From: CAUTUX01 sp963545485
GTDB lineage: Bacteria; Bacillota; Clostridia; Christensenellales; CAG-917
Direction: 5' to 3'
NCBI GenBank assembly: GCA_963545485.1
Contig: CAUUJG010000005.1
Span: forward strand, 14,350-78,349
Length of the DNA: 64,000 bases
This document shows, piece after piece, positions 1-7,242 of the stretch. How positions within the stretch are numbered: position 1 is the stretch's first letter; each line of letters starts with the position of its first letter. The notes below the pieces were generated by a model that had not been told where the DNA came from, did no database searches, and was given only the letters and a program-made list of their open reading frames with translations. Position numbers and translations under genes: made by a program.

Positions 1-667
1 AGTCCGTTGCAACATAGTACGGCAAATCTCCAATTATCTTAATTCCTCTTGCATTTGCTTTCTCCTTTATTGCATTCCACTGTTTAAAAAACTCATATTG
101 TTCAAAAAAATAGAACTGCACATCGTTTTCATGTTTTTTATAATATGATTCTATCGCTTCAGCATTATGTTCCTTTAAACCTTTTTCCCAAGTTGTCCAA
201 TCAGTTGAATGATATTTTGCTATATGCATAAAAAGAGCATAATCTTTTAACCACTTCTCTTTTGTTGAGAATGTTAATATTTCTTTTCTTAACTTCTCAT
301 CAACTCTTAAATATGCCTGCCATAAATATCTTTCAGAGTTACTATACGCAAACGCATAATCGACATTATATGGTTGACCGCTATATTTATAACTTTCAAC
401 TTCTTCCGGTGATAGCAAACCATCACGCATTAATCCTAATGGAGAAATGTACAACCTATTTCCTGCAAAAGATGAGAGTCCTGAATATGGAGAATTTCCA
501 GCTCCTATTATAGTTATAGGCAACACTTGCCAACATTGACATCCCATATCAACAAGTAAATCAATAAAAGTATCAGCATCTTTTGAAAAACACCCTATGC
601 CAAATTCACTTGGCAAAGATGATATATTCATTAAAACACCCATTTGTCTCTTGAGTTCTTTTTGCAT
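1..667 (-). CDS. malQ: 4-alpha-glucanotransferase, N-terminal part (runs off window)
   Basis: This is the first ~222 residues of an amylomaltase (GH77), which transfers alpha-1,4-glucan segments in maltodextrin and glycogen metabolism in the cytoplasm. The translation shows family motifs: an N-terminal GVLMNISSLPSEFGIG stretch, then CQCWQVLPI, then GNSPYSGLSSFAGN, and IGDLPYYVATD at the window edge. These match the conserved N-terminal blocks of MalQ. The start ATG overlaps the hom stop by one base (TGATG), so it is probably translationally coupled to hom. The C-terminal catalytic half lies beyond position 1. The identification is by motif memory, not a search, but the pattern is specific. 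Confidence 0.88.
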   Translation of the reverse strand, partial: MQKELKRQMGVLMNISSLPSEFGIGCFSKDADTFIDLLVDMGCQCWQVLPITIIGAGNSPYSGLSSFAGNRLYISPLGLMRDGLLSPEEVESYKYSGQPYNVDYAFAYSNSERYLWQAYLRVDEKLRKEILTFSTKEKWLKDYALFMHIAKYHSTDWTTWEKGLKEHNAEAIESYYKKHENDVQFYFFEQYEFFKQWNAIKEKANARGIKIIGDLPYYVATD

Positions 668-1944
668 CAATCTTCCACCCTTATCACCGCAGCTACAGAT
701 TCAACTCCAACTAATTGTGAAATTTCATCAAGTGCATTCTTCATAGATTTCTCTCTTGTTTCATGTGTAATGAAAAGAATAGATACATTTTTCTTTTTTG
801 AGTCTTTCTGTACAAGAGACTTAATTGATATCTTATTCTTTGAGAAAACTGCGGCAATTGCACTTAATATACCTTCATTATCATCAACCAAAATCCTAAC
901 ATAATATTTAGAAATGAAATTATATTCAAAATCGTTTTTGTCTATGTCAAGAACTTCTTCCCATGCATAACGTCTATGTTCAGTTACCGTAGCTGCATAT
1001 ACAATATCGCTCACAATTGCACTTCCTGTTGGAAAAGAGCCTGCACCTCTACCATACAACATTACATCATCAACATTATCCCCATGCATAAAGAGAGCAT
1101 TAAATGAACCTTGAACTTGAGCCAATGGATGTTCACTTGGTATAAAGGCAGGATGAACTCTCGCTTCAATTTTACCATCAATACACTTTGAAATTGCCAA
1201 TAACTTCAATGTATATCCCATATCTGTGCCAGCTTCCATATCTTCTAACGAAATATTTGAAATGCCTTCTCTATATATCATATCTATAGGCACCCTTTTC
1301 TTATATGCCAATGAACTTAATATGCTGTTTTTATACATCGCATCAAAACCATCAACATCAGCAGATGGGTTCGCTTCTGCATATCCAAGCTTCTGTGCAT
1401 CTTTTAAACATGTAGCATAATCAACTTTCTCTTTTATCATCCTTGATAAAATATAGTTAGTTGTACCATTTACAATACCTTTCAATGAAACTATATTATT
1501 ACCCTGCATACTTTCTGTTAAAGCTCTAATCACAGGAACACCACCAACACAGCTGGCTTCAAAATATATTCCTGCATTCCCTTCTCTTGCGGCTTTTTCT
1601 AATTCAGACCAACTTTTTGCCAGCATTTCTTTATTTGCCGTTACTATGCTTTTCCCACTTTTTAAACACTTTATCAAAAATGTTTTTGCGGGATCAATTC
1701 CACCAAAAAATTCCGCAACAATTTGAATATTCTTATCTTCCACTATTTCATCAATACTTTTCGCAACCATTGATTTCGGGATCTTAAGTTCTTTTAATCT
1801 CTCTTGATTTTTTTCAAGCACTTTCACAACTTCTATCTCTACTTTATCATTGTTTGCAATATATTCTCTTTTGTTATGCAAAATACGATATGTGCCACTT
1901 CCAACTACACCTAATCCCAGCAACGCAACTTTTACCTGTTTCAC
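667..1944 (-). CDS. hom: Homoserine dehydrogenase with C-terminal ACT domain
   Basis: NAD(P)-dependent reduction of aspartate semialdehyde to homoserine, the branch point to threonine and methionine. The 425 residues match the usual length of the ACT-containing form. Residues 10-17 (GLGVVGSG) form the dinucleotide-binding loop. TANKEML at 102-108 and the ADVDGFDAMYK block, ending at the likely catalytic Lys205, are family signatures. A regulatory ACT domain starts near residue 350 (YYVRILVDDNEGILSAIA), suggesting amino-acid feedback control. It lies 10 bp downstream of coaX and is coupled to malQ, so the three look like one transcript, although their pathways are unrelated. Confidence 0.95.
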   Translation of the reverse strand: MKQVKVALLGLGVVGSGTYRILHNKREYIANNDKVEIEVVKVLEKNQERLKELKIPKSMVAKSIDEIVEDKNIQIVAEFFGGIDPAKTFLIKCLKSGKSIVTANKEMLAKSWSELEKAAREGNAGIYFEASCVGGVPVIRALTESMQGNNIVSLKGIVNGTTNYILSRMIKEKVDYATCLKDAQKLGYAEANPSADVDGFDAMYKNSILSSLAYKKRVPIDMIYREGISNISLEDMEAGTDMGYTLKLLAISKCIDGKIEARVHPAFIPSEHPLAQVQGSFNALFMHGDNVDDVMLYGRGAGSFPTGSAIVSDIVYAATVTEHRRYAWEEVLDIDKNDFEYNFISKYYVRILVDDNEGILSAIAAVFSKNKISIKSLVQKDSKKKNVSILFITHETREKSMKNALDEISQLVGVESVAAVIRVED

Positions 1945-1954
1945 TAATTATCTC

Positions 1955-2725
1955 CTATCTATTAATTTCATAAATATATCTTAACCCTTTCAGTGACAAT
2001 GCTCGATCAATTACATCAATGAGTTGCGGTTCCACATTATGTATCAACTCGCTTAGCCCACCTGTTGCTACAACCTTAGCATCTTTCATTCCATTAATTT
2101 CTTTATATTTATCAATCATGTATTTTACCATTCCGGCATATCCATATACTATTCCACTTTGCATACATGCAACTGTTGATCGTCCTACTATATTTTCAGG
2201 CTTTATAAGCTCAACTCTTGGCAATTTCACCGCCGTATTTACCAAAGACTCAGCAGATGTTTTTATCCCAGGTGCAATTGCCCCACCAAGAAAAACTCCA
2301 TCACCAGTAACCAAATCAAATGTTGTAGCTGAACCAAAATCAATTATAATTGCCGGTCCACCATATTCTTTATATGTTGCTAAAGCTCCAATAATTCTAT
2401 CAGAACCTAACATACTCAAATTGGTATATTGTATTTTAATTCCAACATTTATATCACTTGAAACCATCAATGGCTTTTTCTGAATATAATATTGACACAT
2501 GTGTTCAAGTGTGTAATTTAGCATCGGTGCAACCGAAGATATTACTGTATCATCTATATCGCTGAAGGAAAGATTTTCCTGCGAAAGCAGATCATAAAGA
2601 ACCATACCATATTCATCTGATGTCCTAGAAGCAGTCGTTGATAATCTCCATGAAGCTTTTAATTTCTTTTTATCAAAAATGCCTATTTTAAGATTTGTAT
2701 TCCCTACATCTATTGCTAAAAGCAT
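1955..2725 (-). CDS. coaX: Type III pantothenate kinase
   Basis: Phosphorylates pantothenate in the first step of coenzyme A synthesis. The 256-residue length is typical of CoaX. Signatures: the N-terminal phosphate-binding DVGNTN with Asp6, the GSDR motif at 107-110, the DFGSATTFD block from Asp129, and GGAIAPG at 147-153. CoaX enzymes of this family are known to need a monovalent cation and to resist CoA feedback. That is family knowledge, not something seen here. The ATG is preceded by an AGGAG ribosome site. It is probably the first gene of coaX-hom-malQ, following sodA after a gap of about 110 bp. Confidence 0.95.
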   Translation of the reverse strand: MLLAIDVGNTNLKIGIFDKKKLKASWRLSTTASRTSDEYGMVLYDLLSQENLSFSDIDDTVISSVAPMLNYTLEHMCQYYIQKKPLMVSSDINVGIKIQYTNLSMLGSDRIIGALATYKEYGGPAIIIDFGSATTFDLVTGDGVFLGGAIAPGIKTSAESLVNTAVKLPRVELIKPENIVGRSTVACMQSGIVYGYAGMVKYMIDKYKEINGMKDAKVVATGGLSELIHNVEPQLIDVIDRALSLKGLRYIYEINR

Positions 2726-2838
2726 CTAATATTCTCCTAATCACGAGTTTCATTATACCACACGAAAGATTACGAAATAAACGCAAAAACAGATCGATAG
2801 ATCGGTTAATAAAAATATCTATTTGTGTTAACTTACAG

Positions 2839-3444
2839 CTACATCTCTTGCATATATCTCTTTTCAGCAATATCCCAATTGACAAGCTCCCACCATGCAG
2901 ATAAATAATCTGGTCGTTTATTTTGATATTTGAGATAATAAGCATGTTCCCACACATCATTTGTTATTACGATATTATATCCATCACTGAATGGAGTATC
3001 CTGATTTAAGTGATTTACAATAAAAAGTTCTCCATCTTTTTCTACTAGACTGACCCATCCGGATCCAAACTGTCCCTTTCCTTTATCTTCAAATTGCTTT
3101 TTAAATTCAGCAAAACTTCCAAATTTCTTTTCTATTGCTTTTTTTAGATTCCCAATAGGTTCTTTTGCTCCACCTGGAGTCATTACTTCCCAGTAGATCG
3201 TATGATTAAAATGTCCGCCTCCATGATTCTTTACAGCTGTCCTTTTATCAGCTGATATTTTATCAAGATTTCTCAAAATATCTTCAATCTTTCTATCTTC
3301 CCATCCTGTTCCCGCTAAAGCATTATTAAAATTTGTTACATAGCCCTGGTGATGTTTGTCGTGATGTATGGCAACTGTCTCCTTATCTATGACTGGTTCA
3401 AGAGCATCATTTGCATATTTAAGCGGCTCCAATATAAATGCCAT
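2839..3444 (-). CDS. sodA: Superoxide dismutase (Fe/Mn type)
   Basis: Cytoplasmic enzyme converting superoxide to hydrogen peroxide and oxygen. The 201 residues and the order of the four metal ligands fit the Fe/Mn family: His27 (AIHHDKHH), His81 (HFNHTIYW), Asp163 and His167 (DVWEHAYYLKYQNKRPDY). The GSGWVSL strand is also present. Metal choice cannot be decided from sequence alone. A GGAGG-type site (rc of cctcctcc) precedes the ATG. A weak GATC-TATC-GATC hairpin followed by T residues lies in the 113-bp gap after the stop and may terminate it. Confidence 0.95.
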   Translation of the reverse strand: MAFILEPLKYANDALEPVIDKETVAIHHDKHHQGYVTNFNNALAGTGWEDRKIEDILRNLDKISADKRTAVKNHGGGHFNHTIYWEVMTPGGAKEPIGNLKKAIEKKFGSFAEFKKQFEDKGKGQFGSGWVSLVEKDGELFIVNHLNQDTPFSDGYNIVITNDVWEHAYYLKYQNKRPDYLSAWWELVNWDIAEKRYMQEM

Positions 3445-3548
3445 TTTTAATTCCTCCTCCCTCTTTCTGACTTAATTATATATTTTTATTTTTAATTTTT
3501 TCAATAATCCAATTTCATTAATTAGCTAATTCGTACTATTCATTTACA

Positions 3549-3578
3549 TTGCCTTTATAACCAATAATTGAATATAAT
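3549..3578 (+). promoter_or_regulatory. Candidate promoter of tRNA-Ser
   Basis: TTGCCT at 3549-3554 and TATAAT at 3573-3578 are separated by 18 bp and end 12 bp before the tRNA. This is a reasonable housekeeping promoter for the tRNA gene. Inferred from motif and spacing only. Confidence 0.45.
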
Positions 3579-3590
3579 TAGTTTGCTTTT

Positions 3591-3679
3591 GGAGATGTAT
3601 CGAAGTGGTTATAACGGGGCTGACTCGAAATCAGTTAGGGAGCAATCCCTCGGGGGTTCGAATCCCTCCATCTCCGCCA
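3591..3679 (+). tRNA. tRNA-Ser (anticodon CGA)
   Basis: Class II tRNA with 7-bp acceptor stem GGAGATG/CATCTCC, discriminator G and encoded CCA at 3677-3679. The anticodon loop CTCGAAA gives anticodon CGA, reading UCG. A long variable arm (AGGGAGCAATCCCT region) and a GGTTCGAATCC T-arm are present. The accessory region starts immediately after the CCA: the dispersed repeat described below abuts the 3' end of this tRNA, so this is the likely island attachment side. Confidence 0.95.
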
Positions 3680-3865
3680 CGCACCCAAAATTGCTACCTG
3701 ATCATATCGAATTTACCCCAAATATTGCCCCTACACGCCCTAGTTTTAACGATTTAGTTTCTTTCGATGACATTATCAACGGCGAGTGGAGAGACCTGAG
3801 ATTGCGAGGAAATGGTTATGTGAGAGAGTAAAAATAATTACTAATTGTCTTGACTTGGGGAGCAT
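3677..3865 (-). repeat. Dispersed cassette repeat, copy 0 (right part only)
   Basis: Shares the CCACGCACCCAAAATTGC block and the following ~130 bp (CTACCTGATCATATCGAATTTA..., then ATTATCAACGGCGAGTGG...) with copies at 6880, 9070 and 16055. The left half seen in those copies is absent: here the tRNA-Ser CCA takes its place. The gene-proximal end is diverged. The strand given is the direction of cargo transcription. The plus strand also has an open frame (LLPDHIEF...), shared with other copies, which I do not call as a gene. Confidence 0.7.
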
Positions 3866-3866
3866 A

Positions 3867-4535
3867 TTAATTTTCTACTTCCGCAATCATTTTCGTTAAT
3901 TTGTGATATCTACAATATGAAGTTTCTTCGTTGCTTGTTTCTCCACCTAAATCAATTATCGCCTGACCTATTATTGCCCTCTTTGATGGCTTGCTGTTAT
4001 TTAGAATTTCCAGCTTGGTATCTCTTTCTAATATAGACAATGTCCCCCGATTGTTTGTCGTACCATAATATGTCTTCCCTGTTAAGGATGACGTGAATTC
4101 AATATCTTTGAAATGATGTCTCTTTATTGACATCTCGGATTCTTCTTCTGCTACATCATTTTCTAATTCTTGTTCTTCAGTAATATCAATTTTCTTTAAA
4201 TTGTCTACTAGCCCATTTATTTCGGCAATTGCCTCAAGAATTTTATATGCTTCTTCAGCAGTCATAGCGTAGAATTCCCTCTTCCTTTCTTTGTTATTAT
4301 ATATTTCTCTTGCTCTTAAATTAGGATTAAGTTGATCAATTAAGTCGTGAATCTTTATGTCTGTTAATCTTTTTTCAACTTCATAATAGGCATATAATCT
4401 GAAGGCAAATGGTATACATGAACTGCTATTTAAAGTATTTACTCTTTCTTTTACGTCATCCGCATAACCAATCTTGACATACTGCGGAAAAGAAGGATTT
4501 GTTAAAATATAAATAACTCCTGCTTTATTTTTCAA
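3867..4535 (-). CDS. GIY-YIG nuclease family protein (T5orf172-like)
   Basis: 222 residues. The N-terminal ~70 residues (GVIYILTNP...YVKIGYADDVKERVNTLNSS) match the T5orf172 branch of the GIY-YIG fold, with the IYIL and YVKIG strands and the conserved Arg in VKERV. A charged low-complexity linker (E-rich, ~120-135) leads to a C-terminal segment (FTSSLTGKTYYGTTNN...KRAIIGQAIIDLGGE) that resembles a small DUF4357-like domain; that part is tentative. The substrate is unknown; members occur in phage, mobile and defence loci. It is the first cargo gene after the tRNA-Ser repeat copy. Start is ATG at 4535, with no convincing alternative. Confidence 0.75.
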   Translation of the reverse strand: MKNKAGVIYILTNPSFPQYVKIGYADDVKERVNTLNSSSCIPFAFRLYAYYEVEKRLTDIKIHDLIDQLNPNLRAREIYNNKERKREFYAMTAEEAYKILEAIAEINGLVDNLKKIDITEEQELENDVAEEESEMSIKRHHFKDIEFTSSLTGKTYYGTTNNRGTLSILERDTKLEILNNSKPSKRAIIGQAIIDLGGETSNEETSYCRYHKLTKMIAEVEN

Positions 4536-4826
4536 AATAGCTTACCTCTTTTATATGTCCATCTTTTCTATTTTTATTTTTTGAATCGTCCTTTCTCATT
4601 ATTTCCAACATCTCCTATTTTTTCTACAGCTCTATCGTAACATAATAACGGAACTTTTCACTAACGCCAAAATCGCCCGATAGAATTAGACGGGAACAAA
4701 AAATCAGCAGACAATATTTGCCTAATTACTCAATTCAAGAATAGACCTGTTCGATAACCATTTCAAAACAATAGCAATCAGTTATAATATATTGAGTGAT
4801 AAAAATGAACCATGAGGAGGATGAGG
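4536..4826. other. Divergent intergenic region
   Basis: About 290 bp between the minus-strand GIY-YIG gene and the plus-strand hydrolase gene, so it must carry divergent promoters. I see no repeat copy, RNA gene or strong hairpin. A TATAAT near 4787 (gttataatatattg) is a plausible -10 box for the hydrolase. Confidence 0.4.
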
Positions 4827-5777
4827 ATGAAAAAACGACTACTTTCAATGAAAGCCGACGGATTTTATGGGATTTGGTATCCGAATTCCAAGAGAGAAAG
4901 TCACTGCGGTATGATACTTATGCTTGGTGATTCTTCGGACGGCAGGATGGTTTGTGCCGGGGTAAAATGGGTGCATGGGCAAGGACTTCATGCACTTTCA
5001 CTTTCGCCTGGGAAAAAGGATCTCGGTCGACACAATTATCCGTTGGAATTCGTGGGAAAGGCGATTGAATTCCTTCGAACTCAAGGCTGTGAGAAAATCG
5101 GAATTTGCGGAGTATCTGCAACGGGGATAACAGTTCTTCTTGCCGCATCTTATTATTCGGACATCAGTCTTACCATAGCAATGACTCCTGCGGATTTTGT
5201 CATGGAGGGGTATTATAGGGACGGTGCGGACGGTGCTCACGAGCGACCGGGAGATCATGAATCCTCCGTGTCATGGGAGGGAAAACCTTTGCCGTATTTG
5301 CCTTATGCTTACAGACATCCGGAGTATTGGAAAAAAATTAAAGAAGAGTCCAAAGCGGGCGGTGATTTGATCGCAGCTCGAAAGATGTTTGATGAATCGG
5401 AACGTCGTCATCCCGTCACCGAAGAAGAAACGATTAAAATAGAACGTATTCACGGGAAGATGGTTTGTATCGGAGCGGAAGATGACGTTTTGTGGGATAC
5501 CTGCAAATATATTCGAAGAATGCAGCGGAGACTGGAACGGCTCCCACACAACTGTGATTTCGAGGCATTGACTTATGAACACGGGACACATTTTATATTT
5601 CCGGAATTCATGTTGAAACGGATATTTCCGATCGGCTCGGGACTTCTGATGGGATTTATATTTAAGGCGGCAAGAGAATATCCGAAGGAATGCAAAGAGA
5701 CAAGATTGGATATTGACAGGAGACTTATGCGGATAATCAGTAAATGGTCAAACGAAAAAAAAAAGAAAAGCCATTAA
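4827..5777 (+). CDS. Alpha/beta hydrolase, BAAT C-terminal-like acyltransferase/thioesterase
   Basis: About 316 residues. A nucleophile elbow GICGVSATG (Ser in G-x-S-x-x-G context) is followed by a strand-helix pattern and AMTPADFVMEGYY, the layout of the acyl-CoA thioesterase / bile-acid-CoA:amino-acid N-acyltransferase C-terminal hydrolase group. A late Asp (GAEDDVLWD) and His (EHGTHFIFPE) complete a plausible triad. The start was set at 4827, because GAGGAGG at 4814-4820 sits 6 bp upstream; the earlier ATG at 4812 has no ribosome site. It is the only plus-strand cargo gene here and its codons are visibly more GC-rich than its neighbours, suggesting a separate arrival. Substrate unknown. 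Confidence 0.7.
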   Translation: MKKRLLSMKADGFYGIWYPNSKRESHCGMILMLGDSSDGRMVCAGVKWVHGQGLHALSLSPGKKDLGRHNYPLEFVGKAIEFLRTQGCEKIGICGVSATGITVLLAASYYSDISLTIAMTPADFVMEGYYRDGADGAHERPGDHESSVSWEGKPLPYLPYAYRHPEYWKKIKEESKAGGDLIAARKMFDESERRHPVTEEETIKIERIHGKMVCIGAEDDVLWDTCKYIRRMQRRLERLPHNCDFEALTYEHGTHFIFPEFMLKRIFPIGSGLLMGFIFKAAREYPKECKETRLDIDRRLMRIISKWSNEKKKKSH

Positions 5778-5790
5778 TTTCCAGCTTAAT

Positions 5791-5824
5791 GACATCGGTC
5801 TTTAACCGAGGCTGTCGATTTTTT
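5791..5824 (+). terminator. Rho-independent terminator of the hydrolase gene
   Basis: Nested hairpin GACA-t-CGGT / ACCG-aggc-TGTC followed by GATTTTTT, 14 bp after the plus-strand stop codon. Confidence 0.7.
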
Positions 5825-5867
5825 AATGACCCCATCAAAAATCTATCAAAATTAACACATCAATTCA

Positions 5868-5975
5868 TGAAAAATAAAAAAGCACCTATTTCTAGATGCC
5901 ATAGTATTAAAGTCTTCACCATATTCTCCCAACAACTCAACTCATCAATAATCGACAATCTAACCCACTCAATTA
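5868..5975 (-). repeat. Dispersed cassette repeat, copy A (left part only)
   Basis: Contains the left-end hairpin GCACCTATTTCTAGATGC at 5882-5899. On the minus strand this is GCATCTAGAAATAGGTGC followed by TTTTTT, a rho-independent terminator. The next ~60 bp (CACCATATTCTCCCAACAACTCAACT...) are nearly identical to copies B, C and E. The right part with the CTACCTGATCATATCG block is missing; AT-rich unique sequence runs to the end of the lipoprotein gene at 6076. Confidence 0.75.
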
Positions 5976-6075
5976 ATAAAAACCCCCATCAAAAAACATT
6001 ATCAAGGATGATACGCTACTAGACTTTTATTAATGACTTTTTCGCTACATGAGATTTTTTGTTAAAAGTTTTCTA

Positions 6076-6750
6076 TTAGATGAAATTTACTCTTCGATCT
6101 ATTTCTTCATGCCATTCATCATCGTAATCTTTATAAAACCTAAAAAGACCTTTAAACGATTTCTTATTATTATTTAAATATGACCTTGAAAACTGGCAGT
6201 TGATACGTTGCAGACTTTCACAATTATAAAATGCCTCATCCTCAATACTTTTCACTGAACTTGGGATTATTATTTCTGAAATTGATGTCCCAAGAAATGC
6301 TGCAGCACCTATCTTTTCTAATCCTTGATTTAGCGTTATAGTTTTCAAATTTTTACAATAATAAAATGCATTTGTCCCTATTATTTTTATCCCATTTCCA
6401 AATGCAACCTCTCTTAAATTTGTACATTGATTAAAAGCATGAGATTGAATTTCTTCTACTGAATTTGGAATATTCACTTTTTCAATATATTCCTTAAACA
6501 TAAATGCCCTTTCGGATATTCTATTTATTGGATACCCTTTATATTTTGTAGGGATATTTACATTTTCTCCAACACCTATGTATTCTTTTATTGAGTACCC
6601 GTTAGCAACTCTTTCCATTTTAAAATTTTTTTCTATATCTGCATCAGTCATAATCTTCTTTGTAGTCGCTCCATTTGAACAACCAAACAATGACATTGAT
6701 AGTAGTAAAATTAAAGATATAAACAATGCTAACTTGATTTTTTTATTCAT
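6076..6750 (-). CDS. BspA-like leucine-rich-repeat surface lipoprotein
   Basis: 224 residues. A lipoprotein signal peptide (MNKKIKLALFISLILLLS, then SLFGC lipobox, Cys24) predicts a membrane-anchored extracellular protein. The body has at least four LRR_5 units of the type AF..C.NL..I.L..GL..IG..AF. BspA-family proteins are known as surface adhesins in gut and oral bacteria and Trichomonas; a role in attachment or binding is inferred. GAGGGGAG precedes the ATG. Its promoter carries a 10-G tract between -35 and -10 (see separate entry), so expression is probably phase variable. It is homologous to the C-terminal half of the protein at 7243-8430. Confidence 0.85.
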   Translation of the reverse strand: MNKKIKLALFISLILLLSMSLFGCSNGATTKKIMTDADIEKNFKMERVANGYSIKEYIGVGENVNIPTKYKGYPINRISERAFMFKEYIEKVNIPNSVEEIQSHAFNQCTNLREVAFGNGIKIIGTNAFYYCKNLKTITLNQGLEKIGAAAFLGTSISEIIIPSSVKSIEDEAFYNCESLQRINCQFSRSYLNNNKKSFKGLFRFYKDYDDEWHEEIDRRVNFI

Positions 6751-6782
6751 AAAACTCCCCTCGAAAATAAATTATTAAAAAC

Positions 6783-6813
6783 ATTCTACCCCCCCCCCAT
6801 TTTAATTTGTCAA
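6783..6813 (-). promoter_or_regulatory. Promoter with poly-G(10) spacer, lipoprotein gene
   Basis: Read on the minus strand: TTGACA (6813-6808), a 19-bp spacer AATTAAAAT plus ten G (6798-6789), then TAGAAT (6788-6783). The gene start is 33 bp further on. Loss of two G would give the optimal 17-bp spacing. A homopolymer in this position is the standard layout for slipped-strand phase variation of promoter strength. Confidence 0.8.
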
Positions 6814-6879
6814 TACCATAGTGAATTTTAAGTTATGAAAGACACATGAAATAGCCATTCAAAAATTAATCAAGAGACT

Positions 6880-7208
6880 CATAGAAAATAAAAAAATACC
6901 TATTTCTAGATGCCATAGTATTAGAGGCTTCACCATATTCTCCCAACAACTCAACTCCTCAATAACCGACCATCTACCCCACTTAATCACCCAAATTCAA
7001 TGCCTCATTCCACAAGTATTATTAAACTTAATCTATGCGCCCAAAATTGCTACCTGATCATATCGAATTTGCCCAAAATATTGCCCCTACGCGCCCTAGT
7101 TTTGATGGTTTCGATTCTTTCGATGACATTATCAACGGCGAGTGGAGAGACCTTAGAATGCGAGGAAATGGTTATAAATAAAATATGGACATCGGTGAGG
7201 ACATCCAT
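6880..7208 (-). repeat. Dispersed cassette repeat, copy B (complete)
   Basis: Full-length copy. Left end: terminator hairpin of the GCATCTAGAAATAGG type at 6896-6913 (minus strand, then TTTTTTT). Middle: CACCATATTCTCCCAACAACTC block. Right part: AAAATTGCTACCTGATCATATC block and GGCGAGTGGAGAGACC. Right end: ATGGACATC/GACATCCAT at 7185-7208, which as minus-strand RNA folds into a 9-bp stem (two G-U pairs) followed by AUUUUAUUU, a second terminator for the gene ending at 7243. Similarity with copy C extends upstream through the poly-G promoter, so the duplicated unit may reach ~6789. Confidence 0.85.
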
Positions 7209-7242
7209 AGTTATAATTTTGATATTGATTTAATTTTTTGTT

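Noticed and set aside
2688..2960. Minus-strand 90-codon frame between coaX and sodA
   Set aside because: Overlaps the end of sodA and the start of coaX in other frames; no ribosome site.
3568..3831. Plus-strand 87-codon frame spanning tRNA-Ser and repeat copy 0
   Set aside because: It runs through the tRNA. The LLPDHIEF...SFDDIINGEW stretch does stay open in several repeat copies, but lacks start codons and ribosome sites, and the opposite strand shows an equally (poorly) open frame (around SCWENMV). Treated as a repeat property.
5744..6022. Plus-strand frame after the hydrolase gene
   Set aside because: It covers a terminator and repeat copy A; composition and lack of homology indicate a chance frame.
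7000..7233. Plus-strand 77-codon frame in repeat copy B
   Set aside because: Frame differs from that in copies 0 and C for the same DNA; not a conserved protein.
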